Shown: positions 17,476 to 26,701 of the stretch, in pieces | How the letters are laid out: each line of letters begins with the position of its first letter | Numbering within the stretch: position 1 is the first letter of the stretch | DNA from: Myxococcales bacterium | Lineage (GTDB): Bacteria > Myxococcota_A > Polyangia > Nannocystales > Nannocystaceae | Reading direction: 5' to 3' | Length of the DNA stretch: 64,000 bases | NCBI GenBank assembly: GCA_020633315.1 | Contig: JACKDV010000003.1 | Span: forward strand, 186,001-250,000 | Program-made: the position numbers and the translations under genes | Notes under the pieces: model-generated | Told to the model about the DNA's origin: nothing | The model's database searches: none | Seen by the model: the letters and a program-made list of their open reading frames with translations, nothing else

Positions 17476-19929
17476 TCACATCGGCTCCGGGCACACGACC
17501 GAGCTCAACGAGGCGGTGTTGTTGTCCTCGACGCACTCGCTGACCGAGCCCTCCAGGACGGCGCCGTCGTCGTTGTCGACGACCACGAAGAAGTCCGAGG
17601 GCATGGCCGGATCGATGTCGACCAGCCAGGAGCGCTCGGTCTGCTCACCCGGCAGCAGCGACGACGCGGTCTGCTGGGTGCTCAGCAGCATGCCGGAGGC
17701 GTCGCTGCCCTCGTACAGGCTCACCGACACCCCCGGGCCCACGCTCGCGGCCCCGTCGTTGCGGATGGTGGCGATGATCTCCACGCGATCGTCGGCGCAC
17801 ATGCTCACGCCGAGCGAGAGGCTCACCGAGAGGTCGGGCGCGATGAACAGCCCGGCGCGGTCGATGTTCTGCCGGTAGTTGTTGAGGATGGGATCGACCC
17901 AGTTGTCGGGCTCGCTCGCCGGCACCAGGCCGATCGCGTCCGCGTCGGTCACGTGGTACTCGTGCCCATTCCACACCTGGCGGGTGCGCACCCACTGATC
18001 GCGAGCATCGGCGTAGGCGTAGATGCCCCGGCGGGCGGTGTAGCCGGGGATGGCATCGCTGCAGTTGATGTCGCTCTGGAACTGGTTGGCCACCACGAGC
18101 AGCTCGGAGTCGCCGTCGTCGTCGATGTCGGCCACCACGGGGAGCTCGTGGATGGTCCAGGACGAATTCTCGATCTCCGTCATGACGGCACCGGTCCGAC
18201 CATCGAAGATCCTGAAGTAGCACTCGTCGCCGTAGAGCACCTCGGCGGCGCCGTCGCCCTGGAAGTCGAAGGCGGAGCTGCCCGTGACGTTGGTGACCTC
18301 GTCCTGGACGGTCACGGTCCAGCGCGGGTAGATGGCCCCGGCCGCCGGTGGCGGATCGCCGGCCGGCTGCACCACGTCCTCGCCGGCGCGATTGAGATCG
18401 TAGACGGTGTAGGCCGAGCCGCCGGCCACGCCGATCTCGGGGCGCCCGTCGCCGTCGAGGTCGGCCACCACCGGCAGGCCGCCGCGACCGCCGGCCACGA
18501 TCAGCACGGGCTGGGTGCGCGCCGCGTCGTTGCCCACGCACATCGCCCCGGTGGGATCGATGCCGCACCACAGCTCGCCGGTGGCCCCGTCGAGGATCTG
18601 CAGGCGGCCGTCGTAGGGCGCGACGTTGTTGGGCGCCGGATCGCCGACCAGGATCACCTCGGGGTCGCCGTCCATGTCCACGTCGGCCACCGCCGGCGTG
18701 CCGTCGGGGCCGCCGTAGGCCCACAGCTCCACGAGGCTCACGGTGGGCGGCATGCCGTCGACCCAGTCCACCGTCCACGCCTGCCGCCCGGAGATGATCT
18801 CGGGCATGCCGTCGCCGGTGAGGTCGGCGACCACCGACATCCCCCCCTGCACGTTGCCGTTGGCCCCGTAGTTGCCCCCGCCCAGGCCGTCACCGGAGTC
18901 CTGGTCGAACACCACGGTGCCGTCGTCGTCGATGACCACCGTGCCCACGATCGCCTCGGAGGCGTCGTCGGCGTCGAGGTTGGCCAGGGTGATGCCGCCG
19001 TTGCGGATGAACACGTAGTGCGGGGTGCCGTCGGGGTTGTGGCTCGACCACAGCAGCTGCCCCTGCCCGTCCACCGCGTGGATCAGCGACGACTGGTCCG
19101 GGTAGGGCGCGACGTCGTTGGTGGGGTGACCGGCGTAGACGATGTCGGGGCGGCCGTCGCCGCTCACGTCGCCCATGGCGATGCTCACCCGCGAGTAGGA
19201 GCCGTAGCTGCCGTTGTCGGGGTCGTCGATCACCGTGAACTGCGGGCTGCCGGTGTTGCCGTCGAGCGCGATGATCTCGGCGCGGTAGCTGCTGCCGCTG
19301 CCGTTGGCGAAGTAGGTGTTGATCACCACCTCGGGCAGCGAGTCGCCGTCGATGTCGCCCACCACGGGGGCCGAGATGATCTGCTCCTCCACGTACGACC
19401 ACTCGAGCGCCAGCTCGATGTCCTCGAACTCGGGCACCACCTCGCAGGCGGCCGCGTCGGCGGAGGGGAAGCACTGGTCGAGGTCGGGATCGCAGTACTG
19501 GTCCTCGGGGCAGTCCCAGGAGTCCACGCAGGGCGAGCCCGGGTCGGAGCACGCGCCGCCCAGGCAGATCTGGCCGTCCTCGCAGCAATCGCTCAGCCCC
19601 GCCCCACATCGGATGCCGCTGTCGCATGCGGCGAGGCACTGGCCCTCCACGCAGCTCTCTCCCGCGGCGCAGCAGGTGTCCGCGGGGCCACACAGCATGG
19701 TCTCGCAGTACACCCCCGGCTCCCCGGTGGTGGAGGTGGTGTCGTCGGCCGGGCCGACCGTCTCGTCGCCCGTGGTGCCCGAGCTGGTCCCTTCGACCGT
19801 GGTCCCGCCGGTGTCGGTTCCCGAGGTGGAGCCGTCGCCGGGGGTCGCCGGGCCGTCATCGGGGCAGCCGGCCAGGAGCAACGACGATGCGAGACACGTG
19901 GCCCGAAGACCGAGGCGAGGGTGGCTCAT
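17476..19929 (-). CDS. FG-GAP/VCBS-repeat lipoprotein with Cys-rich head and CARDB tail
   Basis: The protein has 817 residues. The signal peptide has lipobox LLLAGC. A Thr/Ser/Gly linker (residues about 25-70) and a segment of about 16 cysteines (CCAAGESC, CCEDGQIC) follow. Eight or so FG-GAP/VCBS repeats of the form VGDIDGDSLPEVVI and VADLDGDGRPEIGV form an integrin-alpha-like propeller with Asp-rich calcium loops. A CARDB-like domain (SLSLGVSMCADDRVEIIATIRN) ends the protein. AAGGA lies 12 bp before ATG 19929; TTG 19935 (MKMS) is an alternative start. It is a paralogue of the divergent gene at 20282 and shares its domain order and start region. A role in surface recognition or adhesion is an inference. 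Confidence 0.8.
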   Translation of the reverse strand: MSHPRLGLRATCLASSLLLAGCPDDGPATPGDGSTSGTDTGGTTVEGTSSGTTGDETVGPADDTTSTTGEPGVYCETMLCGPADTCCAAGESCVEGQCLAACDSGIRCGAGLSDCCEDGQICLGGACSDPGSPCVDSWDCPEDQYCDPDLDQCFPSADAAACEVVPEFEDIELALEWSYVEEQIISAPVVGDIDGDSLPEVVINTYFANGSGSSYRAEIIALDGNTGSPQFTVIDDPDNGSYGSYSRVSIAMGDVSGDGRPDIVYAGHPTNDVAPYPDQSSLIHAVDGQGQLLWSSHNPDGTPHYVFIRNGGITLANLDADDASEAIVGTVVIDDDGTVVFDQDSGDGLGGGNYGANGNVQGGMSVVADLTGDGMPEIISGRQAWTVDWVDGMPPTVSLVELWAYGGPDGTPAVADVDMDGDPEVILVGDPAPNNVAPYDGRLQILDGATGELWCGIDPTGAMCVGNDAARTQPVLIVAGGRGGLPVVADLDGDGRPEIGVAGGSAYTVYDLNRAGEDVVQPAGDPPPAAGAIYPRWTVTVQDEVTNVTGSSAFDFQGDGAAEVLYGDECYFRIFDGRTGAVMTEIENSSWTIHELPVVADIDDDGDSELLVVANQFQSDINCSDAIPGYTARRGIYAYADARDQWVRTRQVWNGHEYHVTDADAIGLVPASEPDNWVDPILNNYRQNIDRAGLFIAPDLSVSLSLGVSMCADDRVEIIATIRNDGAASVGPGVSVSLYEGSDASGMLLSTQQTASSLLPGEQTERSWLVDIDPAMPSDFFVVVDNDDGAVLEGSVSECVEDNNTASLSSVVCPEPM

Positions 19930-20281
19930 TTTCAAGGCAGTTCCTTAGGCGAAAGGTGCACGACGAACGCGCCCCCACATTGTGTCCGTGCGTCCCATCG
20001 ATGACAAGTCGAGGGCCAGCGACCACAACGGCCGCGAGGCGGTCTGAGGAGGCGGCGCGCCCACGCCTCGCACCGCGGTGGCGGGTGGTCGCTCGCCTCG
20101 CTAGGGCCATGGACCACCCGCCACCCGAGGGATGGCGCTCGCTCGTCCCCGCGCGAGGCACGCGAGCTCCATGCGTCCCCGGTGCTCGCCGCCGAGGCCC
20201 ATGCTATCCTCCCCTTCGACTTCCTACGCTTCGCGCATCCGCGCACGCTACGAATTACGCTCCGACAAGGATGGCTTGAAC
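19930..20281. other. Divergent intergenic region between FG-GAP paralogues
   Basis: These 352 bp hold the start regions of two divergent paralogues. On the plus side TATCCT (20205-20210) and AAGGA (20267-20271, 10 bp before ATG 20282) are visible. On the minus side AAGGA lies at 19946-19942. The two ribosome-site regions are alike (AAGGA, then TTGAA and ATG). I saw no small gene or RNA. Confidence 0.5.
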
Positions 20282-22798
20282 ATGAAGGGCAACCGAATCG
20301 CCCCGTGGTCGATCAGTATCGCCTCGTTGGTCTCGCTGACCGCCTGCCCCGACGACGCGCCGTCCAACCCGATGGATGATGGCACGACCACCGGGCCGAT
20401 CACCGACACCTTCCCGCCCGACGGCTCCACCGGCACCACCGCGGTGGGCGACGGCACCATGGGCAGCTCGACCACCAGCGTGGTCGACGACACCGGCGAC
20501 ACCGGCGAGCTGTGCGAGACGCTCCTCTGCGACGGGATCTGCTGCGAGTCGGCAGACATGGAGTGCGTCAACGACCAGTGTCTGCCGCCCTGCCCCACCA
20601 ACATCCGCTGCGGTGAGAACCAGGAGGTCTGCTGCGAGGCCGATCAGGTGTGCCTGGCCCACTCCTGTGCCACGCCCACCGGTCCCTGCACCGACTCGTT
20701 CGACTGCGCCGAGGGGGAGTTCTGCGAGCCCACCCTCGATCAGTGCCTGCCGCAGCCCGAGCCGCTCGACTGCGAGGTCTTCCCCGAGTTCGAGATCGTG
20801 CAGCCCTCGGTCGAGTGGTCGTTCGAGACCGAGGAGGTCGTCACGATGCCCGCGGTGGGCGACGTGGACGGCGACGGCCGACCCGAGGTGGTGGTCAACA
20901 CCTGGAACGTCGTCGACATGGACGGCGGGGCCTCGGTGTTCTGGGGCCACATCTGGGTGCTCGACGGCGAGACCGGAGCGGTGCAGTTCTACCTCGACGA
21001 CGACCCCGCCGCCGACGTCTACGGCGCCTACGGCCGCTACACGGTGAGCATCGCCGACGTCGACGACAACGGCCTGGCCGACATCATCTACGCGGGTCGC
21101 CCCGCGGTGAGCATCCCCGGCGGCTTCCCCAACAACTCCTCGCTCATGCACGCGGTCAACGGCCTGGGCCAGCTACTGTGGACCAGCCACGCGCCCGACG
21201 GCTCGGACTACTACGTCTACGCGCGCAACGGGGCCACCGCCACCGCCAACTTCGACAGCGACGACGCGTCGGAGATCGTGGTCGGCAGCGTCATCATCGA
21301 CAACGACGGCACCGTGGTCTTCGACCAGCCGGGCGACTGGATCGACGGCACCGGCACCAACCTGGGCGGCGGCGTGATGGGCCAGAGCGGCGACTACCTC
21401 GGTGGCATCTCCACCGTCGCCGACCTCACCGGCGACGGCTACCCCGAGGTCATCGCGGGGCGCCGGGCCTACACCGTGGACTGGGACGACGCCGGCCCCG
21501 GGGCGCCCAACGTGCAGCTCAACCTGCTGTGGGAGCACGTCGGCCCCGATGGCTTCACCGCGGTCGCCGACTTCGATCAGGACGGCAACCCCGAGGTGGT
21601 GCTGGTGGGCGACCCCGCCCCGTACAGCGATCCCGACGGCAGCGGCCCCCAGCTCCACAACGGCCAGATCCAGATCCTCAACGGAGCCACCGGCGAGCTG
21701 TGGTGCGGCGTGGATCCGACCGACGCCATGTGCCAGGTCAACCCCAGCCTGCGCACCCAGCCGATCCCGGTGCGGGGCGTCGACGGGATTCCGGGCGGCG
21801 GTCGAGGCGGCCCGCCCACCGTGGCCGACTTCGACGGCGACGGCCGCCCCGAGATCGCGGTGGCCGGTGCCGTGCGCTACTCGGTGTACGACATCAACCG
21901 CGCGGGCGAGGACGTGGTCCAGCCCGCCGGCGATCCTCCGCCCGCCGCGGGGGCGCTGTTCGTGCGCTGGACCTCGGTCACCCAGGACGCCTCGTCCAAC
22001 ACCACGGGCTCCTCGGTGTTCGACTTCCAGGGCGACGGCATCGCCGAGGTGATGTACGGCGACGAGTGCTACACCCGCGTGTACGACGGCCAGGACGGCT
22101 CGGTGCTCATCGAGATCGAGAACTCCAGCGGCACCATCCACGAGTACCCGATCGTGGTCGACGTGGACGCCGACGGGAACTCGGAGCTGTTGGTGGTCGC
22201 CAACGACTTCAACTGGATGGACATCTGCGGGACCATCCCCGGCTACACGCCGCACCAGGGCGTGTTCGTCTACGGTGACGCCAGCGACTCGTGGGTCCGC
22301 ACGCGGCGAGTGTGGAACACCCACGCCTACCACGTGACCAACGCGACCTCCACGGGCCTCACGCCCACGATGGAGCTCAACAACTGGGAAGACCCCAACC
22401 TGAACAACTACCGGCAGAACTTCCAGGGCTCCGGGGTGTTCAACGCGGCCGACCTCGAGGTGAGCCTCTCCATCGGCCTGGCCAACTGCCTCCAGGAGGA
22501 GTTCGAGGTCATCGCCACCGTGCGCAACACGGGCTCGCTGGGCGTCCCCGCCGGTGTCGACGTGAGCCTGTACCGGGGCAGCGACGCCAGCGGCATGCTG
22601 GTCAGCACCCAGACCACGCCGGCCGATCTGCTGCCGGGCGCCCAGGTGGATCTGAGCTGGACCGAGCCCAACCCCGGCGGCATGCCGCAGGACTACTACG
22701 TCGAGATCGACACCGACTCGGAGTTGGTGATCGTCGAGTGCGTAGAGGACAACAACAGCGACGTGGCGACCTCGGTGGCCTGCCCCGACGCTGGCTGA
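20282..22798 (+). CDS. FG-GAP/VCBS-repeat lipoprotein (divergent paralogue)
   Basis: The protein has 838 residues and is built like its neighbour. The signal peptide and SLTAC lipobox are followed by an Asp/Thr/Gly linker and a Cys-rich head (GICCESADMECVNDQC, CCEADQVC). FG-GAP repeats follow: VGDVDGDGRPEVVV, IADVDDNGLADIIY, VADLTGDGYPEVIAG, VADFDQDGNPEVVL and VADFDGDGRPEIAV. A CARDB-like tail (EFEVIATVRNTGSLG) precedes ECVEDNNS. ATG 20282 has AAGGA 10 bp upstream. A strong hairpin 45 bp after the stop may terminate it. The pair probably arose by an inverted or divergent tandem duplication and then diverged widely. It is exported and likely anchored in the outer membrane. Confidence 0.8.
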   Translation: MKGNRIAPWSISIASLVSLTACPDDAPSNPMDDGTTTGPITDTFPPDGSTGTTAVGDGTMGSSTTSVVDDTGDTGELCETLLCDGICCESADMECVNDQCLPPCPTNIRCGENQEVCCEADQVCLAHSCATPTGPCTDSFDCAEGEFCEPTLDQCLPQPEPLDCEVFPEFEIVQPSVEWSFETEEVVTMPAVGDVDGDGRPEVVVNTWNVVDMDGGASVFWGHIWVLDGETGAVQFYLDDDPAADVYGAYGRYTVSIADVDDNGLADIIYAGRPAVSIPGGFPNNSSLMHAVNGLGQLLWTSHAPDGSDYYVYARNGATATANFDSDDASEIVVGSVIIDNDGTVVFDQPGDWIDGTGTNLGGGVMGQSGDYLGGISTVADLTGDGYPEVIAGRRAYTVDWDDAGPGAPNVQLNLLWEHVGPDGFTAVADFDQDGNPEVVLVGDPAPYSDPDGSGPQLHNGQIQILNGATGELWCGVDPTDAMCQVNPSLRTQPIPVRGVDGIPGGGRGGPPTVADFDGDGRPEIAVAGAVRYSVYDINRAGEDVVQPAGDPPPAAGALFVRWTSVTQDASSNTTGSSVFDFQGDGIAEVMYGDECYTRVYDGQDGSVLIEIENSSGTIHEYPIVVDVDADGNSELLVVANDFNWMDICGTIPGYTPHQGVFVYGDASDSWVRTRRVWNTHAYHVTNATSTGLTPTMELNNWEDPNLNNYRQNFQGSGVFNAADLEVSLSIGLANCLQEEFEVIATVRNTGSLGVPAGVDVSLYRGSDASGMLVSTQTTPADLLPGAQVDLSWTEPNPGGMPQDYYVEIDTDSELVIVECVEDNNSDVATSVACPDAG

Positions 22799-22842
22799 TC
22801 TCGGCGGCTCGCCCCGAGTCGACGCGGCCAGGCCGCAAACCG

Positions 22843-22878
22843 CCCGGGCTCCGCGATCCAAGCGATCGCGGGCCCGGG
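22843..22878 (+). terminator. Strong GC hairpin after the FG-GAP gene
   Basis: The arms CCCGGGC(T)CCGCGATC and GATCGCGGGCCCGGG form a 15-bp stem with one bulged T and a CAAGC loop. It lies 45 bp after the stop at 22798 and just before the next promoter. There is no long T-tract (only CTCGTTT follows), so intrinsic termination is likely but not certain. Confidence 0.55.
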
Positions 22879-22885
22879 TGCTCGT

Positions 22886-22914
22886 TTGCATGCGGTCTTC
22901 CCGCGTGCTACCCC
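22886..22914 (+). promoter_or_regulatory. Promoter TTGCAT-17-TACCCC before the GspC-like gene
   Basis: TTGCAT (22886-22891) and TACCCC (22909-22914) are 17 bp apart. Transcription would begin near 22921, just before the GGAGG site at 22984 and the GspC-like coding region. Confidence 0.45.
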
Positions 22915-22983
22915 CTCACGAGGGATTCGCGTGGCTCAGTGATGGTCGCGTGGGGGCGTCCCGTCTTCGGGTCGCCCTTCCCC

Positions 22984-22988
22984 GGAGG
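22984..22988 (+). promoter_or_regulatory. Shine-Dalgarno GGAGG in front of an in-frame ATC
   Basis: GGAGG is followed after five bases by ATC (22994), in frame with the GspC-like coding region. Reading from there adds an N-terminal hydrophobic helix that the family needs. No ATG, GTG or TTG occurs in frame between the stop at 22940 and GTG 23078. Confidence 0.4.
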
Positions 22989-23077
22989 TCACCATCTCGC
23001 TTCTGTCTCCCAACGTCGCGTTCCGTGGGATCGCGGCCGCCGCTCGGCTCGGAGCCCTGTACCTCGCCACGCACGCA

Positions 23078-24010
23078 GTGGGCACCGCGGTGGGCTGGCA
23101 GATCATGGCCGACGTCCCGCCCCTCGAGGCACGCGTGTCCGACGAGGAGCCCGAGGACGACGAAGGCGACGCGGACGCGACCACGCCCAACAAGGAGTAC
23201 CAGTACGCGTCGCGCCAGCCCGACGCGCGGCAGGCCACGATCACCAGCTACAACGTGTTCTGCCCCACGTGCGCGCCGCTCGAGGAGGGCGGCGAGGCCG
23301 GGGCCGCCGAGGAGGCCGTGGCGGGCCCACGACGGGGCCAGAGCGAGTACCCCGAGGCGGTCCGCACCCAGCTCCCGCTGGCGCTGGTGGCCACCATGGA
23401 GGCCGACGATCCGGGCATCTCGCTGGCGACCCTCTCCTACGCCGACGGTGGCACCTCGGTGTTCGCCGAGGGCGAGGAGGTGCTCGACGACGTCACCCTG
23501 CTGTCGGTGCACCTGGGCATCGTGTACCTGGGCCAGGCGGGACGGGTGGAGTACCTGCCGCTCGGCGACGACGTGCCGCCGCCCAAGCCCAAGGTGCCGC
23601 AGCCCGCGGCCGAGGACGAGAAGGAGCCCACCAAGAGCAAGGTCGAGCTCGACGGCGCGAGCGATGCGATCGCGTGCAATGGCAACAGCTGCACGGTGGA
23701 GCGGCGCTTCGTGGAGCAGCTGCTGGCCAGCCCCGCCCAGCTCGCCACCCAGGCCACGGTGCGCCCCTACGACAAGCAGGGCCTGCAGGGCTTCCAGCTC
23801 CAGCGGGTCCGCAAGGGCACCATCCCCCGCATGCTGGGCTTTCGCTCCAGCGACGTGATCAAGTCGATCAACGGCCAGGACATCCGCAGCGTGGACGAGG
23901 CCATGCGCCTGTTCGGCCGCCTGCGCAGCGCCTCGCACCTGTCGATCGACTTCGTGCACGGGGTCAAGGGCAAGCGCTACGAGAAGCGGCTCGAGATCGA
24001 CATCATCTAG
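23078..24010 (+). CDS. GspC-like type II secretion/PDZ protein (true start probably upstream)
   Basis: From GTG 23078 there are 310 residues. The homology-region-like domain is LPLALVATMEADDPGISLA to GRVEYLPLG (about residues 105-170). A C-terminal PDZ-like domain contains GFRSSDVIKSINGQDIRS. GspC/PulC links the inner membrane platform of the type II secretion system to the outer membrane secretin. From 23078 the protein lacks the expected N-terminal membrane helix; the frame just upstream encodes one (FRGIAAAARLGALYLATHAV), preceded by GGAGG and an ATC codon. A disordered acidic linker, TKSKVELDGASDA, separates the domains. No other secretion gene is nearby, so it is an orphan here. The family is fairly sure, the start is not. 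Confidence 0.7.
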   Translation: MGTAVGWQIMADVPPLEARVSDEEPEDDEGDADATTPNKEYQYASRQPDARQATITSYNVFCPTCAPLEEGGEAGAAEEAVAGPRRGQSEYPEAVRTQLPLALVATMEADDPGISLATLSYADGGTSVFAEGEEVLDDVTLLSVHLGIVYLGQAGRVEYLPLGDDVPPPKPKVPQPAAEDEKEPTKSKVELDGASDAIACNGNSCTVERRFVEQLLASPAQLATQATVRPYDKQGLQGFQLQRVRKGTIPRMLGFRSSDVIKSINGQDIRSVDEAMRLFGRLRSASHLSIDFVHGVKGKRYEKRLEIDII

Positions 24011-24190
24011 CGAGCGGTGCGGGGCTGCAGGCTCGGGGCTCGCTCCGTCACGGGCGAGCGCCACGGGGGCGGGCGCGCGCGCGGGCCCACCCGATGGCCT
24101 CGGCATGGGAGCGGGTGTCCTCGCTGCGGGCGACCGCGAGCGGCGAGCCCCGACGCCCGGCTCGCGGCGGGCTCCGGCATCCAGGGCCGC

Positions 24191-24206
24191 CGAGCGGGCC
24201 CGCTCG
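24191..24206. repeat. Perfect 16-bp palindrome CGAGCGGGCCCGCTCG
   Basis: This fully self-complementary sequence lies about 95 bp upstream of the second DUF2079 start. It could be an operator or a chance GC palindrome in this composition; nothing in the sequence decides. Confidence 0.35.
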
Positions 24207-24228
24207 CCCCACTCGCAGATCGCGCAAA

Positions 24229-24246
24229 GGGGGCGTCCTGGCCCCC
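24229..24246 (+). terminator. GC hairpin GGGGGC-6-GCCCCC after the GspC-like gene
   Basis: A 6-bp all-GC stem with a six-base loop lies between the GspC-like stop and the next promoter-like region. It has no T-tract. It may be a weak terminator. Confidence 0.3.
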
Positions 24247-24285
24247 GCGGGCCCCGTGGGCGCAGTGGTCCCGTTGTGGCATACA

Positions 24286-24291
24286 TAGTCC
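24286..24291 (+). promoter_or_regulatory. -10-like TAGTCC, 10 bp before DUF2079 copy 2
   Basis: The block GTTGTGGCATACATAGTCCC matches the one before copy 1 except for a four-base CATA insertion. The conservation of this region across the old duplication supports a regulatory role. Confidence 0.45.
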
Positions 24292-24301
24292 CCGCTCCGC
24301 G

Positions 24302-26563
24302 ATGAACGGCCCCGACGACGCGCCCCCTCCCTCCGGCTCGGCCGTCGTCGCGCGTCGCCCCCTGTGGCTTCGAATCCTGCGGCTCGAGTTCCTCGACGCG
24401 GTGGTCGATGCCTTCGCGCGCTGGCTGCTGTTCGCGATCGTGCTGGGCGTGGCGCCGGGCCTGGCCCTGTGGGCCCCGCTGCACCGCGACGAGCCGAGCT
24501 TCGGGCTCGAGGACGTGGGCAAGCACCTCATCGAGGTCAAGCTCACGCTGCCGGAGCGCATCGGCGTGATCGAGTGGGGCCTGGGCTCGCTGCTGGTCAT
24601 GGGCCTGATCTATGCGCTGCTCGCCTGGCTCTACCGCCGGCGGGGCGGCGAGGACCCCCTGCCCGACTACTTCTCGCGGCTCAACGCCAAGCTGCTGCCG
24701 GTGCTCATGCTGCCCGTGCTCTCGGCGATGGCGTTCGGCCAGCTCGAGACCCGGCTGCAGCTGCTCACCCTCACCCTCATCACGCTCTCCACCGTGCTGA
24801 TGGGCTACTGGTACTACCGCTTCGCCTCGCTGCGGGTGGTCTCGTGGAGGGAGCGGCTGCGCGGGCTCGAGCGACGGGGCGTCCCCGAGCTGCTCATGGT
24901 GCTGCTGGTGCTGGGCTACACCTGGCTGTTCGGCTACCTCTCGGTCACCGATCACCACAACCTCGGCACGCACATCTACGACCTCGCGCTCTACGACAAC
25001 ACCTTCTGGAACACGGCCCACGGCAACACGATGGAGTGCTCGTACCTGCGGGGCGGCACCCACTACTCGGCGCACTACGACCCGATCATCATCGTGCTGG
25101 CCCCCATCTACGGGCTCGCCCCGCGGGCCGAGACCCTGCTGTGGCTACAGTCGGCGTGGCTGGCCATGGGCGGGATCCCGCTCTACCTCACCGCCAAGCG
25201 CACCCTGGGCAACCCCTGGCAGGCGCTGGTGGTGCTGCTGCTGTTCTACCTGGCCCCGGCCCTGCACGGGATCAACATGTTCGACTTCCACTCGCTGGCG
25301 CTGATGGTGCCGCTGGTGATGTGGATGGTGTACCTGCTCGACGTGGGCACCCCGCTGGCGCTCGCCGGCTACTGGGTGGCGCTGGGGCTCTTGCTGCTCA
25401 CCCGCGAGGACATGCCCTTCGTGGCCTGCGCGATGTCGCTGTATGCGATCGCGATGCGACGCCGCGTGACCGGGGTGATGACCATCCTGGTGTCGGTCGC
25501 CTACCTCATCGAGATCAAGTCGGGCAGCCGGGCGCTCTTGTCGGGCGACGAAGAGAGCTACTCGTACTCGTACTACTACGAGGAGCTCATCCCCAAGGGC
25601 AAGGACGGCACCGACGAGGGGCTGGTGGGGCTGGTCACCACCACCTTCGCCGACCCCATCGCCGCGCTGGGCGTGCTGCTCAAGCCGGAGAAGCTGCTCT
25701 ACTTCGGCAAGGTGCTGCTGCCCCTGCTGATGATGCCCTTCCTGTCGGGGCGCAAGCGCCTGCTGCTGCTGTACGGCATGGCCTTCATCGGGCTGGTGTC
25801 GCGCAAGTACGTGTTCTCGGTGCACTTCCAGTACTCGGCGGTGCTGCTGCCCTTCCTGCTGATGGCCTGGCCCGACGGGCTGAAGAACGTGGCCGCCTCG
25901 CCGCGGGTGGAGCAGCTCGGCCTCGAGGCCCGACGCCTGCGCAGCACCCTGGTGTTCGCCGCCTTCGTGGCCACCCTGCTGACCACGGCCAAGTTCGGGG
26001 CCATCGTGCCCAACCAGGAGTTCCACGCGGGCTGGAACCGGCTGCAGCGCACCCACAACGAGGAGCGAGCCGAGCGCTACGAGCACATGTGGTCGTTCAT
26101 CGATCAGATGCCACCGGACGCCTCGGTCTGCACCAACAGCATCATCGGGCCCCACGTGAGCAACCGGCCCATGGCGATCAAGTGGCCGAGCTGCCGCAAG
26201 GCCGACTACATCCTCATGCCCAACAAGAAGTTGGACAAGAAGGACCGCCGCCGCCTCGATCGTCTCGAGGCGCGGGCCGACTACGAGGTGGTGGACGAGA
26301 GCGAGGAGTTCATCCTGTTCCGCAAGCTGCCCGAGGACGAGCGCGACGCCGCCCGCGAGCGTCGCGCCCAGGATCGCAAGGACGATCGCAAGGGCAAGAA
26401 ATCGTCGCGCCGTCCGGCGGCCAAGGGCAAGGTGGTCGAGGACGGGGACGACGAGCTCGACGAAGAGGACGACGAGGACAACCCCTACCACGACGGTGAC
26501 GCCAAGCCGGTGATCCGCTTCTCGGAGCAGACCGACCGCGGGCGCAACGACGAGGAGGAGTAG
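24302..26563 (+). CDS. DUF2079 polytopic membrane protein (copy 2)
   Basis: The protein has 753 residues and the same layout as the protein at 399: about a dozen helices, the central HIYDLALYDNTFWNTAHG and HYSAHYDPIIIVLAPIYGL motifs, a soluble domain, and a Lys- then Asp/Glu-rich tail. By eye roughly 75-80 percent of residues match copy 1, with many silent differences and different tails. The ATG has a -10-like TAGTCC 10 bp upstream, inside a block shared with copy 1. The 5.5-kb identical cassette begins 83 bp after its stop. The paralogues are thus much more diverged than the cassettes next to them. The reaction is unknown. Confidence 0.8.
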   Translation: MNGPDDAPPPSGSAVVARRPLWLRILRLEFLDAVVDAFARWLLFAIVLGVAPGLALWAPLHRDEPSFGLEDVGKHLIEVKLTLPERIGVIEWGLGSLLVMGLIYALLAWLYRRRGGEDPLPDYFSRLNAKLLPVLMLPVLSAMAFGQLETRLQLLTLTLITLSTVLMGYWYYRFASLRVVSWRERLRGLERRGVPELLMVLLVLGYTWLFGYLSVTDHHNLGTHIYDLALYDNTFWNTAHGNTMECSYLRGGTHYSAHYDPIIIVLAPIYGLAPRAETLLWLQSAWLAMGGIPLYLTAKRTLGNPWQALVVLLLFYLAPALHGINMFDFHSLALMVPLVMWMVYLLDVGTPLALAGYWVALGLLLLTREDMPFVACAMSLYAIAMRRRVTGVMTILVSVAYLIEIKSGSRALLSGDEESYSYSYYYEELIPKGKDGTDEGLVGLVTTTFADPIAALGVLLKPEKLLYFGKVLLPLLMMPFLSGRKRLLLLYGMAFIGLVSRKYVFSVHFQYSAVLLPFLLMAWPDGLKNVAASPRVEQLGLEARRLRSTLVFAAFVATLLTTAKFGAIVPNQEFHAGWNRLQRTHNEERAERYEHMWSFIDQMPPDASVCTNSIIGPHVSNRPMAIKWPSCRKADYILMPNKKLDKKDRRRLDRLEARADYEVVDESEEFILFRKLPEDERDAARERRAQDRKDDRKGKKSSRRPAAKGKVVEDGDDELDEEDDEDNPYHDGDAKPVIRFSEQTDRGRNDEEE

Positions 26564-26701
26564 GCGTCGGCTCGCGAGCGCCCGTCGGCTTCACGGGGGC
26601 TCGGACGCGGCACGGGATCGCAGGAGGCACGGCGCTCAGCGTCTCGTGCGCTCAGCCCTCGGGAGACGCCGTGCGAGCACCCGAACGCGCGCGTGCCTCG
26701 C

